From NCBI GenBank assembly GCA_023421675.1, contig JAEZTC010000008.1, forward strand, positions 1 to 64,000: a DNA stretch of 64,000 bases. The letters run 5' to 3'. The notes below the pieces were generated by a model, which saw only the letters and a program-made list of their open reading frames with translations, did no database searches and was not told the origin of the DNA. Numbering within the stretch: position 1 is the first letter of the stretch; the number at the start of each line of letters is the position of its first letter. Positions 43,975 to 53,135 of the stretch are shown piece after piece. The stretch comes from Bacillota bacterium. Its GTDB lineage: Bacteria > Bacillota > Clostridia > Acetivibrionales > JANLFN01. The position numbers and the translations under genes are program-made.

Positions 43975-45237
43975 ATGGCAAAGTGGAAAATATACACCCC
44001 TGAGGGTGTTCAGGATATACTTTTTGAAGATTGTTATATAAAAAGAAATATCGAGCAAAAGCTCAGAAACCTTTTCAAGGTGCATGGATATCTTGAGGTT
44101 GAAACTCCAAATCTGGAATTCTATGATGTGTTTGCTGATGAGAGTGATATAGCTCCGCAGGAAACGATGTTCAAATTCTTTGATCAGCGTGGAAGGATAT
44201 TAGTACTCCGTCCTGATATTACAGTTCCTATTGCAAGACTGGCAGCAACTAAATACAGAAATTCACAGTATCCTATAAGATTTTCTTATATAGGAAACGC
44301 TTATAGGTATAATGAGCTTGGCGGTGGAAAGCAGAAAGAGTTCACACAGGCAGGTGTTGAAATAATCGGAGCAGCTTCTGCTGAGGCAGATGCAGAAATA
44401 ATTGCTACCGCAATTAATTCAGTAAAGGCTCTTGGTATAGAGAACTTCCAGTTGGATATAGGGCAGGTAGAGTTTTTTAAAGGCCTGATGGAAGAAGCTG
44501 AACTAAGTGAATCAGATATTGAGCAGATACGTGTTTTAATAGATAAGAAGGATTATCTTGGAATTGAAGAAATAATAAAAAGCCATAACATCAGCAAAGA
44601 GCTTCAGCATACAATCCTAAGCCTTCCTGGCCTTTTTGGATCAAAGGACATAATTGAAAAGGCTGAAAAGCTTACTGCTAACAAGCGATCAAAGGATGCT
44701 CTTGAAAACCTTAGAAAGGTTTATGAAATACTTGAGGAGTATTCTCTTGATAAATATGTTTCAATAGATCTTGGTATGGTTAGAAGCCTGAATTATTATA
44801 CTGGTATAATTTTCAGAGGCTTTACCTACGGAGTTGGCTTCCCGATATTAAGCGGAGGGAGATACGATAATCTTGTCGAGAGCTTTGGCATGAAATCCCC
44901 AGCCACTGGATTTTCACTTGGAATCAACCTTATCATGATGGCATTAGACAGGCAAAAAATAGACTGTGGAAGACCTTCTGTAGACAGTCTGGTTTGTTAC
45001 ACTGATGAAGGCAGAAAAACTGCTTTTGAAATCTCTGCAGAGCTTAGAAAGCAGGGGCTCAATATTGAAATAGACATTACAAAAGATGGCATTAAAAATT
45101 CAGCAGAATATGCCAAAAACAAAGGTATAGGTGGTATTATTAATATAATTGATAAAAACAACATAGAACTTCATGATTTAAAAGACGGACAAATAACCAG
45201 AACTTCTATGGATGAACTCATAAAAGGATCGAAATAA
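43975..45237 (+). CDS. hisZ: ATP phosphoribosyltransferase regulatory subunit
   Basis: 420 residues, a class II HisRS-like fold without tRNA-charging function. TPEGVQDILFEDC, LRPDITVPIARLAATKY, RFSYIGNAYRYNELG and ETMFKFFDQ are the blocks shared with HisRS. There is no anticodon-type activity expected. It joins short-form HisG to make the active, histidine-inhibited octamer. First gene of the operon, ribosome binding site GTGAGG. Confidence 0.93.
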   Translation: MAKWKIYTPEGVQDILFEDCYIKRNIEQKLRNLFKVHGYLEVETPNLEFYDVFADESDIAPQETMFKFFDQRGRILVLRPDITVPIARLAATKYRNSQYPIRFSYIGNAYRYNELGGGKQKEFTQAGVEIIGAASAEADAEIIATAINSVKALGIENFQLDIGQVEFFKGLMEEAELSESDIEQIRVLIDKKDYLGIEEIIKSHNISKELQHTILSLPGLFGSKDIIEKAEKLTANKRSKDALENLRKVYEILEEYSLDKYVSIDLGMVRSLNYYTGIIFRGFTYGVGFPILSGGRYDNLVESFGMKSPATGFSLGINLIMMALDRQKIDCGRPSVDSLVCYTDEGRKTAFEISAELRKQGLNIEIDITKDGIKNSAEYAKNKGIGGIINIIDKNNIELHDLKDGQITRTSMDELIKGSK

Positions 45238-45257
45238 AGTATGCTGGAGGTTTAAAT

Positions 45258-45908
45258 ATGCGTTATATTACAATAGCCTTATCAAAAGGAAGGCTTGCAG
45301 AATTAACAATAGAGTTACTTGAAAATATAGGAATAGATTGTTCTGAGGTAAAAAATCCAGGTAGGAAATTAATCCTTGTTGATGAAAAGAACAAAATTAA
45401 ATTCTTTCTTGCCAAGCCAAGTGATGTTCCTACATATGTAGAATATGGTGCAGCCGATATTGGTGTGGTTGGAAAGGATACACTCCTGGAGGAAGGCAGA
45501 AACCTTTATGAGGTTCTCAACCTTGGCTTTGCAGCGTGCAGGATGGTAGTGGCAGGGCCTGCTGAACTAGCTGGAAAGCTTGACAACCTTAACAATAAGA
45601 GGGTTGGCACAAAGTACCCCAAAATAGCGAGAGAATATTTCGAACATAAAAGACGTGAAACCATAGAAGTAATAAAACTTAACGGCTCTGTTGAACTGGC
45701 TCCCCTTGTAGGCCTGTCAGAAGTTATTGTTGATATAGTTGAAAGCGGAAAAACCCTTAAGGAAAATGGACTTGTTGTGCTGGATACGATAGCAGATATA
45801 AGTGCAAGACTGGTTGTAAACAGGGTAAGCATGAAAATGGAAAGTGAAAGGATTAATAGAATTATTGAAGGCATAAGAAAGCAGCTGGAGGAGGGTGCAG
45901 CCAAATGA
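45258..45908 (+). CDS. hisG: ATP phosphoribosyltransferase, short form
   Basis: 216 residues, so it lacks the C-terminal histidine-binding domain of the long form. ITIALSKGRLAELTIELL opens, and EYGAADIGVVGKDTL is the family block. The PRPP-binding region is VGLSEVIVDIVESGKTLKENGL. Catalyses the first committed step from ATP and PRPP, with HisZ as partner. Overlaps hisD by 4 bases. Confidence 0.95.
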   Translation: MRYITIALSKGRLAELTIELLENIGIDCSEVKNPGRKLILVDEKNKIKFFLAKPSDVPTYVEYGAADIGVVGKDTLLEEGRNLYEVLNLGFAACRMVVAGPAELAGKLDNLNNKRVGTKYPKIAREYFEHKRRETIEVIKLNGSVELAPLVGLSEVIVDIVESGKTLKENGLVVLDTIADISARLVVNRVSMKMESERINRIIEGIRKQLEEGAAK

Positions 45909-47203
45909 TAAATATAACCGATCTAAGAAAAAATGAGAAAAATGACCTGCAAGAAAGGCTCCTTTCGAGAAACCAGCTTGATAGAAGTGATGTAATGGTC
46001 CGAGTTGCAGAAATTCTGGACAATATTAAGAAAAACGGCGATTCTGCCCTTTTAAACTATACCAAAATGTTTGACGGCGTGGAAATAACAGCCGGTAAAC
46101 TTAGAGTTACAAAGGAAGAAATTGATAGAGCATATCAGCTTGTTGACAAAGCTCTTATAGATGTAATAAAAAAAGCAAAATCCAATATAGAAGATTATCA
46201 TAAGAAACAGAAGGAAAATTCATGGTTTACCTCCGAAAGGGAAGGAATCATTCTTGGGCAGGTATTAAGACCGCTCGAAACTGTTGGGGTATATGTTCCT
46301 GGCGGAACTGCCGCATTATCCTCGTCTGTACTTATGAACGTTGTACCTGCAAAGGTTGCGGGGGTAGAAAAGATTGTAATGATTACTCCTCCTGCAAAAG
46401 ACGGTTCAGTTCATCCCGCAATACTCGTTGCTGCAAATGAAGCAGGAGCCGATGAAATTTATAGAGCGGGCGGAGCACAGGCAGTAGCTGCTTTGGCATA
46501 TGGAACTGAGACTATACCGAGGGTAGATAAGATATTCGGACCCGGAAACATATATGTTGCTACAGCCAAGAGAATGGTTTACGGTTACTGTGATATAGAT
46601 ATGTTTGCAGGACCAAGTGAAATTGCCATTATAGCTGATGAAACAGCAAATGCTGAGTATGTTGCTGCCGATCTGTTGTCACAGGCTGAACACGATATCC
46701 TGGCTTCAGCAATACTGGTTACAACATCAGAAGATTTGGCTTCCAAGGTTCAGGCAGAGCTTGACAGGCAGACTAAACTGCTTCCAAGAAAGGATATAGT
46801 TGAAAAATCTCTTGAAGGTTATGGCGCAATAGTAATTGTGAACACCACTGAAGAAGCTGCAGCTATTATAAACCAAATAGCTCCGGAGCATTTGGAATTA
46901 TGTACCCGGGAACCTTTTGAACTTCTGGGTTCCATTAAGAATGCAGGAGCAATATTCCTTGGACACTATGCCCCAGAACCTTTGGGTGATTATATGGCAG
47001 GCCCCAACCACGTACTTCCTACAAGCGGTACTGCAAGATTTTTCTCTCCTTTAAGTGTAGGAGACTTTGTAAAGAAATCAAGCATAATATCCTATTCCAG
47101 AAAGGCTTTGGAAGCTATAAAGGATGATATAACCTTATTTGCAGAGGCAGAAGGCCTTACGGCACATGCAAATGCAATCAGGGCAAGATTCGGAGGAATG
47201 TAG
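45905..47203 (+). CDS. hisD: Histidinol dehydrogenase
   Basis: 432 residues. LRPLETVGVYVPGGTAALSSSVLMN, the NAD-binding region, is followed by DLLSQAEHD with Glu and His zinc/catalytic residues and QIAPEHLELC with the catalytic Glu-His. HVLPTSGTARFFSPLSVGDFVKK closes. Oxidises histidinol to histidine in two NAD-dependent steps. Confidence 0.96.
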   Translation: MINITDLRKNEKNDLQERLLSRNQLDRSDVMVRVAEILDNIKKNGDSALLNYTKMFDGVEITAGKLRVTKEEIDRAYQLVDKALIDVIKKAKSNIEDYHKKQKENSWFTSEREGIILGQVLRPLETVGVYVPGGTAALSSSVLMNVVPAKVAGVEKIVMITPPAKDGSVHPAILVAANEAGADEIYRAGGAQAVAALAYGTETIPRVDKIFGPGNIYVATAKRMVYGYCDIDMFAGPSEIAIIADETANAEYVAADLLSQAEHDILASAILVTTSEDLASKVQAELDRQTKLLPRKDIVEKSLEGYGAIVIVNTTEEAAAIINQIAPEHLELCTREPFELLGSIKNAGAIFLGHYAPEPLGDYMAGPNHVLPTSGTARFFSPLSVGDFVKKSSIISYSRKALEAIKDDITLFAEAEGLTAHANAIRARFGGM

Positions 47204-47204
47204 G

Positions 47205-48278
47205 ATGAGTAAGTATTGGAGTGATATAGCTAAAAAAATAGAACCTTATGTACCGGGTGAACAGCCGCGCGAGGGTCAGTTTATAAAGTTAAACACTAAC
47301 GAAAACCCATATCCGCCTTCACCAAGGGTAATAGAGGCTATTGATAATTATGACAAGAATAGATTAAGGCTTTACCCGGATGCAGAGTGCCATGTTTTAA
47401 GGGAAACAATTGCAAGGTATTACAGCCTTGAAAAGGACCAGGTTTTTATAGGCAATGGTTCTGACGAAGTGCTTGCATTTGCATTTATGGCATTTTTCAC
47501 ACCTGGAAAAACCATCCTTTTTCCCGACATCTCCTACAGCTTTTATCCTGTTTATTCGCAGCTTTTCAGCCTTGATTACAGGATGATTGAGCTTGATGAA
47601 GATTTTAACGTACCTATTGAAAAATTTCTTGTGCCTAACCACGGAATAGTTATTTCAAACCCAAATGCACCAACAACAAAATATCTTGATAATGACAGTA
47701 TTATAAAAATACTTGAATATAATAAGGACAGCGTTGTAATCATGGATGAAGCATATATAGATTATGGCGGGGATTCAACGGTGGAGCTTGTTAACCGGTA
47801 CCCAAACCTTTTAATAATTCAAACAATGTCCAAATCAAGGGCGCTTGCAGGTCTTCGAGTTGGTTGGGCTCTTGGCAGCAGTGAATTGATTGAAGGTATG
47901 AATAGAATAAAGAATTCTTTCAACTCCTATACGATAGATAGTATTGCTCAGGCTGCCGCAACTGCAGCTATAATGGATGAAGAATACTTCGGAAGAATAC
48001 GTGCAAAGGTAATAAATACAAGGGAACACATATCCGGAATTCTTTCTGAAATGGGCTTTAAGGTAGCTCAATCAAGGGCAAACTTCCTCTTCATAAGCCA
48101 CCTTGAAATTGAAGCTGAAACCATATTCAAAGAACTCAGAACAAGGGGAATTCTGGTAAGATACTTCAAAAAGCCTAGAATAGATAACTATCTACGCGTG
48201 AGTATCGGAACCGACGATGAAATGGATCAGTTAATTCGGTCCCTCAGGGACATTATTAGTAAAAATATTCACGTTTAA
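47205..48278 (+). CDS. hisC: Histidinol-phosphate aminotransferase
   Basis: 357 residues from ATG 47205, one base after the hisD stop, with GGAGG 8 bases upstream. LNTNENPYPPSP opens, IGNGSDEVLAF binds PLP phosphate, SNPNAPT and DEAYIDYGG follow, and QTMSKSRALAGLRVG carries the PLP lysine. A longer in-frame extension to 47139 lies inside hisD and is rejected. Confidence 0.95.
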   Translation: MSKYWSDIAKKIEPYVPGEQPREGQFIKLNTNENPYPPSPRVIEAIDNYDKNRLRLYPDAECHVLRETIARYYSLEKDQVFIGNGSDEVLAFAFMAFFTPGKTILFPDISYSFYPVYSQLFSLDYRMIELDEDFNVPIEKFLVPNHGIVISNPNAPTTKYLDNDSIIKILEYNKDSVVIMDEAYIDYGGDSTVELVNRYPNLLIIQTMSKSRALAGLRVGWALGSSELIEGMNRIKNSFNSYTIDSIAQAAATAAIMDEEYFGRIRAKVINTREHISGILSEMGFKVAQSRANFLFISHLEIEAETIFKELRTRGILVRYFKKPRIDNYLRVSIGTDDEMDQLIRSLRDIISKNIHV

Positions 48279-48375
48279 ACTGTTAATTCAGAGCATTTTT
48301 ATATGGAATTTAAGGTATATATTCGGTATAATATAATGGGTTAAATATTAGGGACAGCAGTAACTGGAGGTATGC

Positions 48376-48963
48376 ATGGAAAGGAAAGCGGAAATTGAAA
48401 GAAATACTTATGAAACAAAAATTAATCTAAAGCTTAATGTAGATGGGACAGGAGAAAGTGATATCAATACAGGAATAGGTTTTTTTGATCATATGCTTAC
48501 TCTGTTCTCAAAGCATGGCTTATTTGACGTATCCATTAAAGCAGACGGTGATCTCAATGTTGATGCCCATCACACAGTTGAAGATATAGGGATAGTACTT
48601 GGGCAGGCTATAAAGGATGCCCTTGGAGAAAAGAAATCTATAAAACGTTATGCATCCAATATACTTCCGATGGATGAGGCCCTTGCCATGGTAGCCGTAG
48701 ATATTGGCGGAAGGCCTTATCTTGTATTTGATGCTGCTTTTACCTCCGACAAGGTCGGCGAAATGGATACCGAGCTTGTTGAAGAGTTTTTCAGGGCTGT
48801 TTCATTTAATGCAGGAATGAATATACATATAAAAGTTTTTTACGGAAGCAACAATCATCATATTGCAGAGGCTATATTCAAGGCATTTGCAAGGGCTTTG
48901 GATGAAGCAACGCGTTTAGACGAGAGAATAAAAGGTGTAATGTCTACAAAAGGAATCATTTAA
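48376..48963 (+). CDS. hisB: Imidazoleglycerol-phosphate dehydratase
   Basis: 195 residues, the single-function form with no phosphatase domain. GIGFFDHMLTLFSKHG, DAHHTVEDIGIVLG and GSNNHHIAEAIFKAFARAL carry the His/Glu residues that bind two Mn ions. The histidinol-phosphate phosphatase needed for the pathway is not in this operon. A ~100-base gap from hisC holds TATAAT at 48327-48332, a possible internal promoter. Confidence 0.95.
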   Translation: MERKAEIERNTYETKINLKLNVDGTGESDINTGIGFFDHMLTLFSKHGLFDVSIKADGDLNVDAHHTVEDIGIVLGQAIKDALGEKKSIKRYASNILPMDEALAMVAVDIGGRPYLVFDAAFTSDKVGEMDTELVEEFFRAVSFNAGMNIHIKVFYGSNNHHIAEAIFKAFARALDEATRLDERIKGVMSTKGII

Positions 48964-48979
48964 AAAATGGAGGTTTATT

Positions 48980-49867
48980 ATGAGCAAACTTATTAACAAC
49001 ACTGATTTTATTGATTTACCGCTTTTTATAAAGGGTAAGGTAAGAAATGTATATGATCTGGGAGACAAGCTTCTTATTGTGGTTACAGACAGGATTTCAG
49101 CCTTTGATGTAATCTTCCCGAATTTGATACCCAACAAGGGTAATGTTCTTAACAGCATTTCTGAATTCTGGTTCAATTTTACCTCTGACATAATTGGAAA
49201 TCATATGATTACAACTGATGTAAGCCAATATCCTAATGGCCTTTCCAAGTATAAGGAAGAACTTCAGGGAAGATCAATGCTTGTAAAAAAGGTCAATATG
49301 GTTAATGCTGAGTGTATAGTCAGGGGATACCTTGAAGGTTCCGGACTTAAAGAATATAACAGTACAGGTACCATTTGCGGAATAAAGCTTCCAGCAGGAT
49401 TAAAGCAGGCTGACAAACTGCCTGAGCCTATTTTCACTCCTTCGACCAAGGAAAGCGAAGGCCACGATATCAATGTCTCATTTGAGGGTCTTGCTGAAAG
49501 AATCGGTATGGACCTTGCCGTTAAATTAAAAGAAAAGAGTATTGCACTATATAACAAGGTAAGCGAATATGCACTCAGTAAGGGTCTTATACTCGCTGAT
49601 ACAAAGTTCGAGTTTGGAATGATTGACGGAAAACTTGTTGTAGCTGATGAAATGTTTACTCCCGATTCCTCAAGGTTCTGGGATTTGAACGACTATCAGC
49701 CGGGCAAGCCTCAAAAGAGCTTTGACAAACAGTATTTAAGAGAATACCTTGAAACTATTGACTGGGATAAAACTCCTCCTGCACCTGAACTTCCGCAGGA
49801 AATTATTGATAAGACTGCCGCAAAGTATATGGATGCGTATAAGAGAATTACAGGGAAAGATATATAA
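48980..49867 (+). CDS. purC: SAICAR synthase in the histidine operon
   Basis: 295 residues. KGKVRNVYDLGDKLLIVVTDRISAFD is the ATP loop, VRGYLEGSGLKEY a family block, FTPSTKESEGHDIN and LADTKFEFG the substrate and metal sites. It joins CAIR and aspartate in purine synthesis. It sits 16 bases after hisB with a TGGAGG site. HisH/HisF release AICAR, the purine intermediate two steps later, so co-expression may balance the shared pool. Confidence 0.95.
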   Translation: MSKLINNTDFIDLPLFIKGKVRNVYDLGDKLLIVVTDRISAFDVIFPNLIPNKGNVLNSISEFWFNFTSDIIGNHMITTDVSQYPNGLSKYKEELQGRSMLVKKVNMVNAECIVRGYLEGSGLKEYNSTGTICGIKLPAGLKQADKLPEPIFTPSTKESEGHDINVSFEGLAERIGMDLAVKLKEKSIALYNKVSEYALSKGLILADTKFEFGMIDGKLVVADEMFTPDSSRFWDLNDYQPGKPQKSFDKQYLREYLETIDWDKTPPAPELPQEIIDKTAAKYMDAYKRITGKDI

Positions 49868-49990
49868 AAATTGAGAATTGAGAATGGATAATTGAGAATT
49901 AAGGGCAAAGTTAATTGAGAAATGAAACAAAAAAGAGATTTTTATAGATATCTAAAAAATTCTCAATTCTCAATTTTCAATTCTCAATTA
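49868..49990. repeat. Palindromic heptamer element between purC and hisH
   Basis: AATTGAGAATTGAGAAT (49869-49885) is the inverse of ATTCTCAATTCTCAATT (49959-49975), so the element folds on itself. It ends just before the hisH ribosome binding site. Confidence 0.75.
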
Positions 49991-50009
49991 TTAATAGAAG
50001 GAGATAGCC

Positions 50010-50636
50010 TTGATTTCAATTATTGACTACGGTGTTGGAAACTTAAGAAGTGTTGAAAAAGCTTTTAATTATATAGGCTGTGATGCGGTTGTATCTTCAG
50101 AACCGGCAAGTATTCTGGCTTCTGATGCAGTAATCCTTCCGGGTGTCGGTGCTTTTGCTGACGCTATGGAAAGCCTTCGTAAAGCAGGAATGGTGGATGT
50201 CGTAAAGGAAGCTATAGCTCAAGACAAGCCTTTTCTAGGCATCTGCCTTGGAATGCAGCTCCTTTTCGATTACAGTGAAGAGGGTGGAGACAGGGTACAG
50301 GGCTTAGGCATTTTCCGCGGCGGAATAAAACAACTTCCGCTTGACATGGGTTTAAAGGTTCCTCACATGGGCTGGAATTCACTTGACTATAAAAAGGGAT
50401 GTACGATTTTCAAGGACCTTCCTGAAAAACCTTATGTTTATTTTGTACATTCATATTATTTGGATGCTGAGGATAGAAACATAGTAGCGGCCCGGACTAA
50501 TTACGGGCTAGAGTTTGATTGTGCAATAGCAAGCGGAAATATATTTGCTACACAGTTTCATCCTGAAAAAAGCGGTGATGTAGGATTAACTATTTTAAGA
50601 AACTTTGCAAGTATGATAAATCAAAAAATAAAATAG
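50010..50636 (+). CDS. hisH: Imidazole glycerol phosphate synthase, glutaminase subunit
   Basis: 208 residues, TTG start with GAAGGAGAT upstream. Class I glutaminase triad: Cys in LGICLGMQLLFD, His and Glu in FHPEKSG. IIDYGVGNLRS opens. Feeds ammonia through a tunnel to HisF. Confidence 0.95.
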   Translation: MISIIDYGVGNLRSVEKAFNYIGCDAVVSSEPASILASDAVILPGVGAFADAMESLRKAGMVDVVKEAIAQDKPFLGICLGMQLLFDYSEEGGDRVQGLGIFRGGIKQLPLDMGLKVPHMGWNSLDYKKGCTIFKDLPEKPYVYFVHSYYLDAEDRNIVAARTNYGLEFDCAIASGNIFATQFHPEKSGDVGLTILRNFASMINQKIK

Positions 50637-50649
50637 GAGTGGTAATTCA

Positions 50650-51363
50650 ATGATTATTTATCCTGCTGTCGACGTAAAGGACGGTAAATGTGTAAGACTG
50701 TCACAGGGAAAGTTTAACAATGTTACAGTTTATTCGGATGATCCTGTGGAAATGGCTTTTAAGTGGGAACGTTTGGGAGCGCAGTATTTGCATGTTGTAG
50801 ATCTTGACGGCGCAAGGACCGGACAGCCTCAAAACATAGCCGCTATAAGTGATATGGCTGTAAGGCTTGGTATTCCGGTACAGTTGGGTGGAGGAATAAG
50901 ATCAATTGAAACAATTGAGATAATTCTCTGTAAGGGAATCCAAAGAGTTATTCTTGGAACATCTGCAGTAAAGGATACAAACCTTGTAAAAACAGCTTTA
51001 AAGACCTTTGAGAACAATATAGCCATTGGTATAGACGCCAGAGATGGAATAGTAGCCATTGAAGGTTGGGCAAAAACAAGCGAATTTACAGCTGTAGGCT
51101 TTGCAAAGAAAATGGAAGATCTGGGAGCAAAGACAATAATATATACTGACATTTCAAAAGATGGAATGCTTCTGGGGCCTAATCTAAAAGCTATGGAAGA
51201 AATGGTCAAGGCAGTTGGAATAGATATTATAGCTTCAGGCGGTGTAAGTACCGTTGAGGATGTAAAAGCACTTAAGAATATAGGCGTTGCAGGCGCAATA
51301 ATAGGTAAAGCACTTTATACTGGAGATATTGATCTAACAGAAGCAATCGCAGCCGCTAAGTAA
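50650..51363 (+). CDS. hisA: ProFAR isomerase
   Basis: 237 residues, TIM barrel. IYPAVDVKDGKCVRLSQG carries the catalytic Asp, VQLGGGIRS and ASGGVSTVEDV the two phosphate sites, and TDISKDGM the second Asp. AGGAGTGG gives the ribosome binding site 13 bases after hisH. Confidence 0.95.
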   Translation: MIIYPAVDVKDGKCVRLSQGKFNNVTVYSDDPVEMAFKWERLGAQYLHVVDLDGARTGQPQNIAAISDMAVRLGIPVQLGGGIRSIETIEIILCKGIQRVILGTSAVKDTNLVKTALKTFENNIAIGIDARDGIVAIEGWAKTSEFTAVGFAKKMEDLGAKTIIYTDISKDGMLLGPNLKAMEEMVKAVGIDIIASGGVSTVEDVKALKNIGVAGAIIGKALYTGDIDLTEAIAAAK

Positions 51364-51487
51364 AAAAATGCGATATGCGTCGAATTACGGCGTCAGACTA
51401 CAGATGCAAAAATCCTCACATATATGATATATGCTGCGGTTTTTGCACTTTGTCTTCCTTGTACTTCTCGCATCTGGCATTTTTTAG
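51363..51487. repeat. 125-bp palindromic element between hisA and hisF
   Basis: The outer ends AAAAAATGCGATATGCG and CGCATCTGGCATTTTTT are inverse with two mismatches, and TGCAAAAA (51406-51413) is inverse to TTTTTGCA (about 51440-51447) inside. The whole reads as a long hairpin, MITE- or ERIC-like, lying within the operon. Confidence 0.65.
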
Positions 51488-51526
51488 GGGTTTAAGATAG
51501 CAGAATAAAAAGTCAGGAGCTATTTA

Positions 51527-52288
51527 ATGTTTACAAAGAGGATTATACCCTGTCTGGATGTACATGCCGGGAGGGTAGTTAAAGGTGTTAATTTCGTTAA
51601 TATACGTGATGCAGGCGACCCTGTTGAAGTTGCGGCAATTTACGACAAAGCAGGTGCTGATGAACTCACATTTCTGGACATTACCGCGTCCTCTGATGCA
51701 AGGGGAATAATGCTGGATGTGGTAAGAAGAGTCGCCGAACAGGTATTCATACCCTTTACTGTTGGCGGAGGCATACGCTCTGTTGAGGATTTCAGGGAGA
51801 TACTAAAGGCAGGTGCAGATAAAATATCTGTCAATTCAGCTGCGTTAAACAGGCCTGAACTTATATCAGAGGCGGCATTGAGATTCGGAAGCCAGTGTGT
51901 TGTTGTTGCCATCGATGCTAAACATAATAGTGAAAGAGACAGCTGGGATGTATATTTGAACGGTGGAAGGGTAAATACAGGCAAGGACGCAATCACGTGG
52001 GCTGTAGAGGCTGAAAAGCTTGGGGCAGGAGAAATACTTCTTACGAGTATGAATTGTGATGGAACTAAAAATGGTTATGATATAGAACTTACACGACTTG
52101 TTTCCCAAAGTGTAAAAATACCTGTAATTGCATCTGGCGGTGCAGGTAAAATGGAGCATTTTTATGATGCATTTACCGAAGGAAAAGCTGATGCGGTATT
52201 AGCTGCTTCCTTGTTCCATTATAGAGAAATGGAAATATCAGACCTTAAGAAATACCTTAGAGACAAGGGTATAGAAGTAAGGCTGTAG
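51527..52288 (+). CDS. hisF: Imidazole glycerol phosphate synthase, cyclase subunit
   Basis: 253 residues, TIM barrel. RIIPCLDVHAGRVVKGVNF carries the first catalytic Asp, FTVGGGIRSVEDF and ASGGAGKMEHF the phosphate sites, and LLTSMNCDGTKNGYD the second Asp. Forms the synthase with HisH and releases AICAR. Confidence 0.96.
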   Translation: MFTKRIIPCLDVHAGRVVKGVNFVNIRDAGDPVEVAAIYDKAGADELTFLDITASSDARGIMLDVVRRVAEQVFIPFTVGGGIRSVEDFREILKAGADKISVNSAALNRPELISEAALRFGSQCVVVAIDAKHNSERDSWDVYLNGGRVNTGKDAITWAVEAEKLGAGEILLTSMNCDGTKNGYDIELTRLVSQSVKIPVIASGGAGKMEHFYDAFTEGKADAVLAASLFHYREMEISDLKKYLRDKGIEVRL

Positions 52289-52306
52289 TTGAGAGGAGTC
52301 GTTATT

Positions 52307-52966
52307 TTGAACGATATACTGAAGGAACTTAAATTTGATGAAAAAGGCCTCGTTCCTGCAATAATACAGGATCATAAAACCGGTAAGGTTCTTATGATGG
52401 CATATATGAATGAAGAAGCAGTACTTAAAACTATTGAGACAGGTATAACACATTTTTTCAGCAGAAGCAGAAACAAGCTTTGGATGAAAGGTGAAACCTC
52501 TGGGCATTATCAAACAGTTAAATGCATGTTTGTTGATTGTGACGGAGATACACTGCTAGTGAAGGTGGAACAGGTAGAAGCTGCCTGCCATACAGGGCAT
52601 TTTTCTTGCTTCTATAGGGAGATTAAAGATGGAAAGGCAACTGAGATTTCCAATATTGTATTTAATCCAAAAGATATTTATAATGACAGGTCAAAAGTAC
52701 TTCAGGAAGTATATAATGTAATAGCTGACAGAAAGTTAAACCCTAAGGAAGGCTCATACACAAACAAGCTTTTTGAAAAAGGAATAGACAAAATACTTAA
52801 AAAGGTTGGCGAAGAGGCTGCAGAAGTCATTATTGCAGCCAAGAACAGTTCAAAAGACGAACTTAGATACGAGGTAGCTGATCTTATGTACCACTTGTTT
52901 GTGATGATGGTTGAAATAGGCTTAAAGCCCGATGATATTTACGATGAGTTGAAAAGTAGACGATAA
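52307..52966 (+). CDS. hisI: Bifunctional phosphoribosyl-AMP cyclohydrolase / phosphoribosyl-ATP pyrophosphatase
   Basis: 219 residues from TTG 52307, AGGAG 8 bases upstream; an earlier TTG at 52289 abuts the hisF stop. HisI half: THFFSRSRNKLWMKGETSG, then DCDGDTLLVKVEQVEAACHTGHFSCF with Asp and Cys metal ligands. HisE half (~135-219): GSYTNKLFEKG and KKVGEEAAEVIIAAKN. Carries out steps 2 and 3 of the pathway. Last gene of the operon (hisIE fusion). Confidence 0.95.
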   Translation: MNDILKELKFDEKGLVPAIIQDHKTGKVLMMAYMNEEAVLKTIETGITHFFSRSRNKLWMKGETSGHYQTVKCMFVDCDGDTLLVKVEQVEAACHTGHFSCFYREIKDGKATEISNIVFNPKDIYNDRSKVLQEVYNVIADRKLNPKEGSYTNKLFEKGIDKILKKVGEEAAEVIIAAKNSSKDELRYEVADLMYHLFVMMVEIGLKPDDIYDELKSRR

Positions 52967-52969
52967 AAG

Positions 52970-53117
52970 CAATTGAGAATTGAGAATTGAGAATGAAGGA
53001 ATAAGGGCAATTGAGAATTGAAAATTGAGAATTGAGAATGAGCTTTAAAATCTATACTTAATTAAGAATTATTACAAATGGTTTTAATTCTCAATTATCC
53101 ATTCTCAATTCTCAATT
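52970..53117. repeat. Palindromic heptamer element after hisIE
   Basis: Several GAGAATT copies in one orientation (52971-53040) face inverse copies (53087-53117) across an AT-rich centre, giving a ~148-base foldback element like that at 49868-49990. Confidence 0.75.
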
Positions 53118-53135
53118 TTAGTATTTGGAGGATCT

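Noticed and set aside
47139..47204. Longer hisC start inside hisD
   Set aside because: The extension lies in hisD coding sequence; ATG 47205 has GGAGG at the right distance and matches family length.
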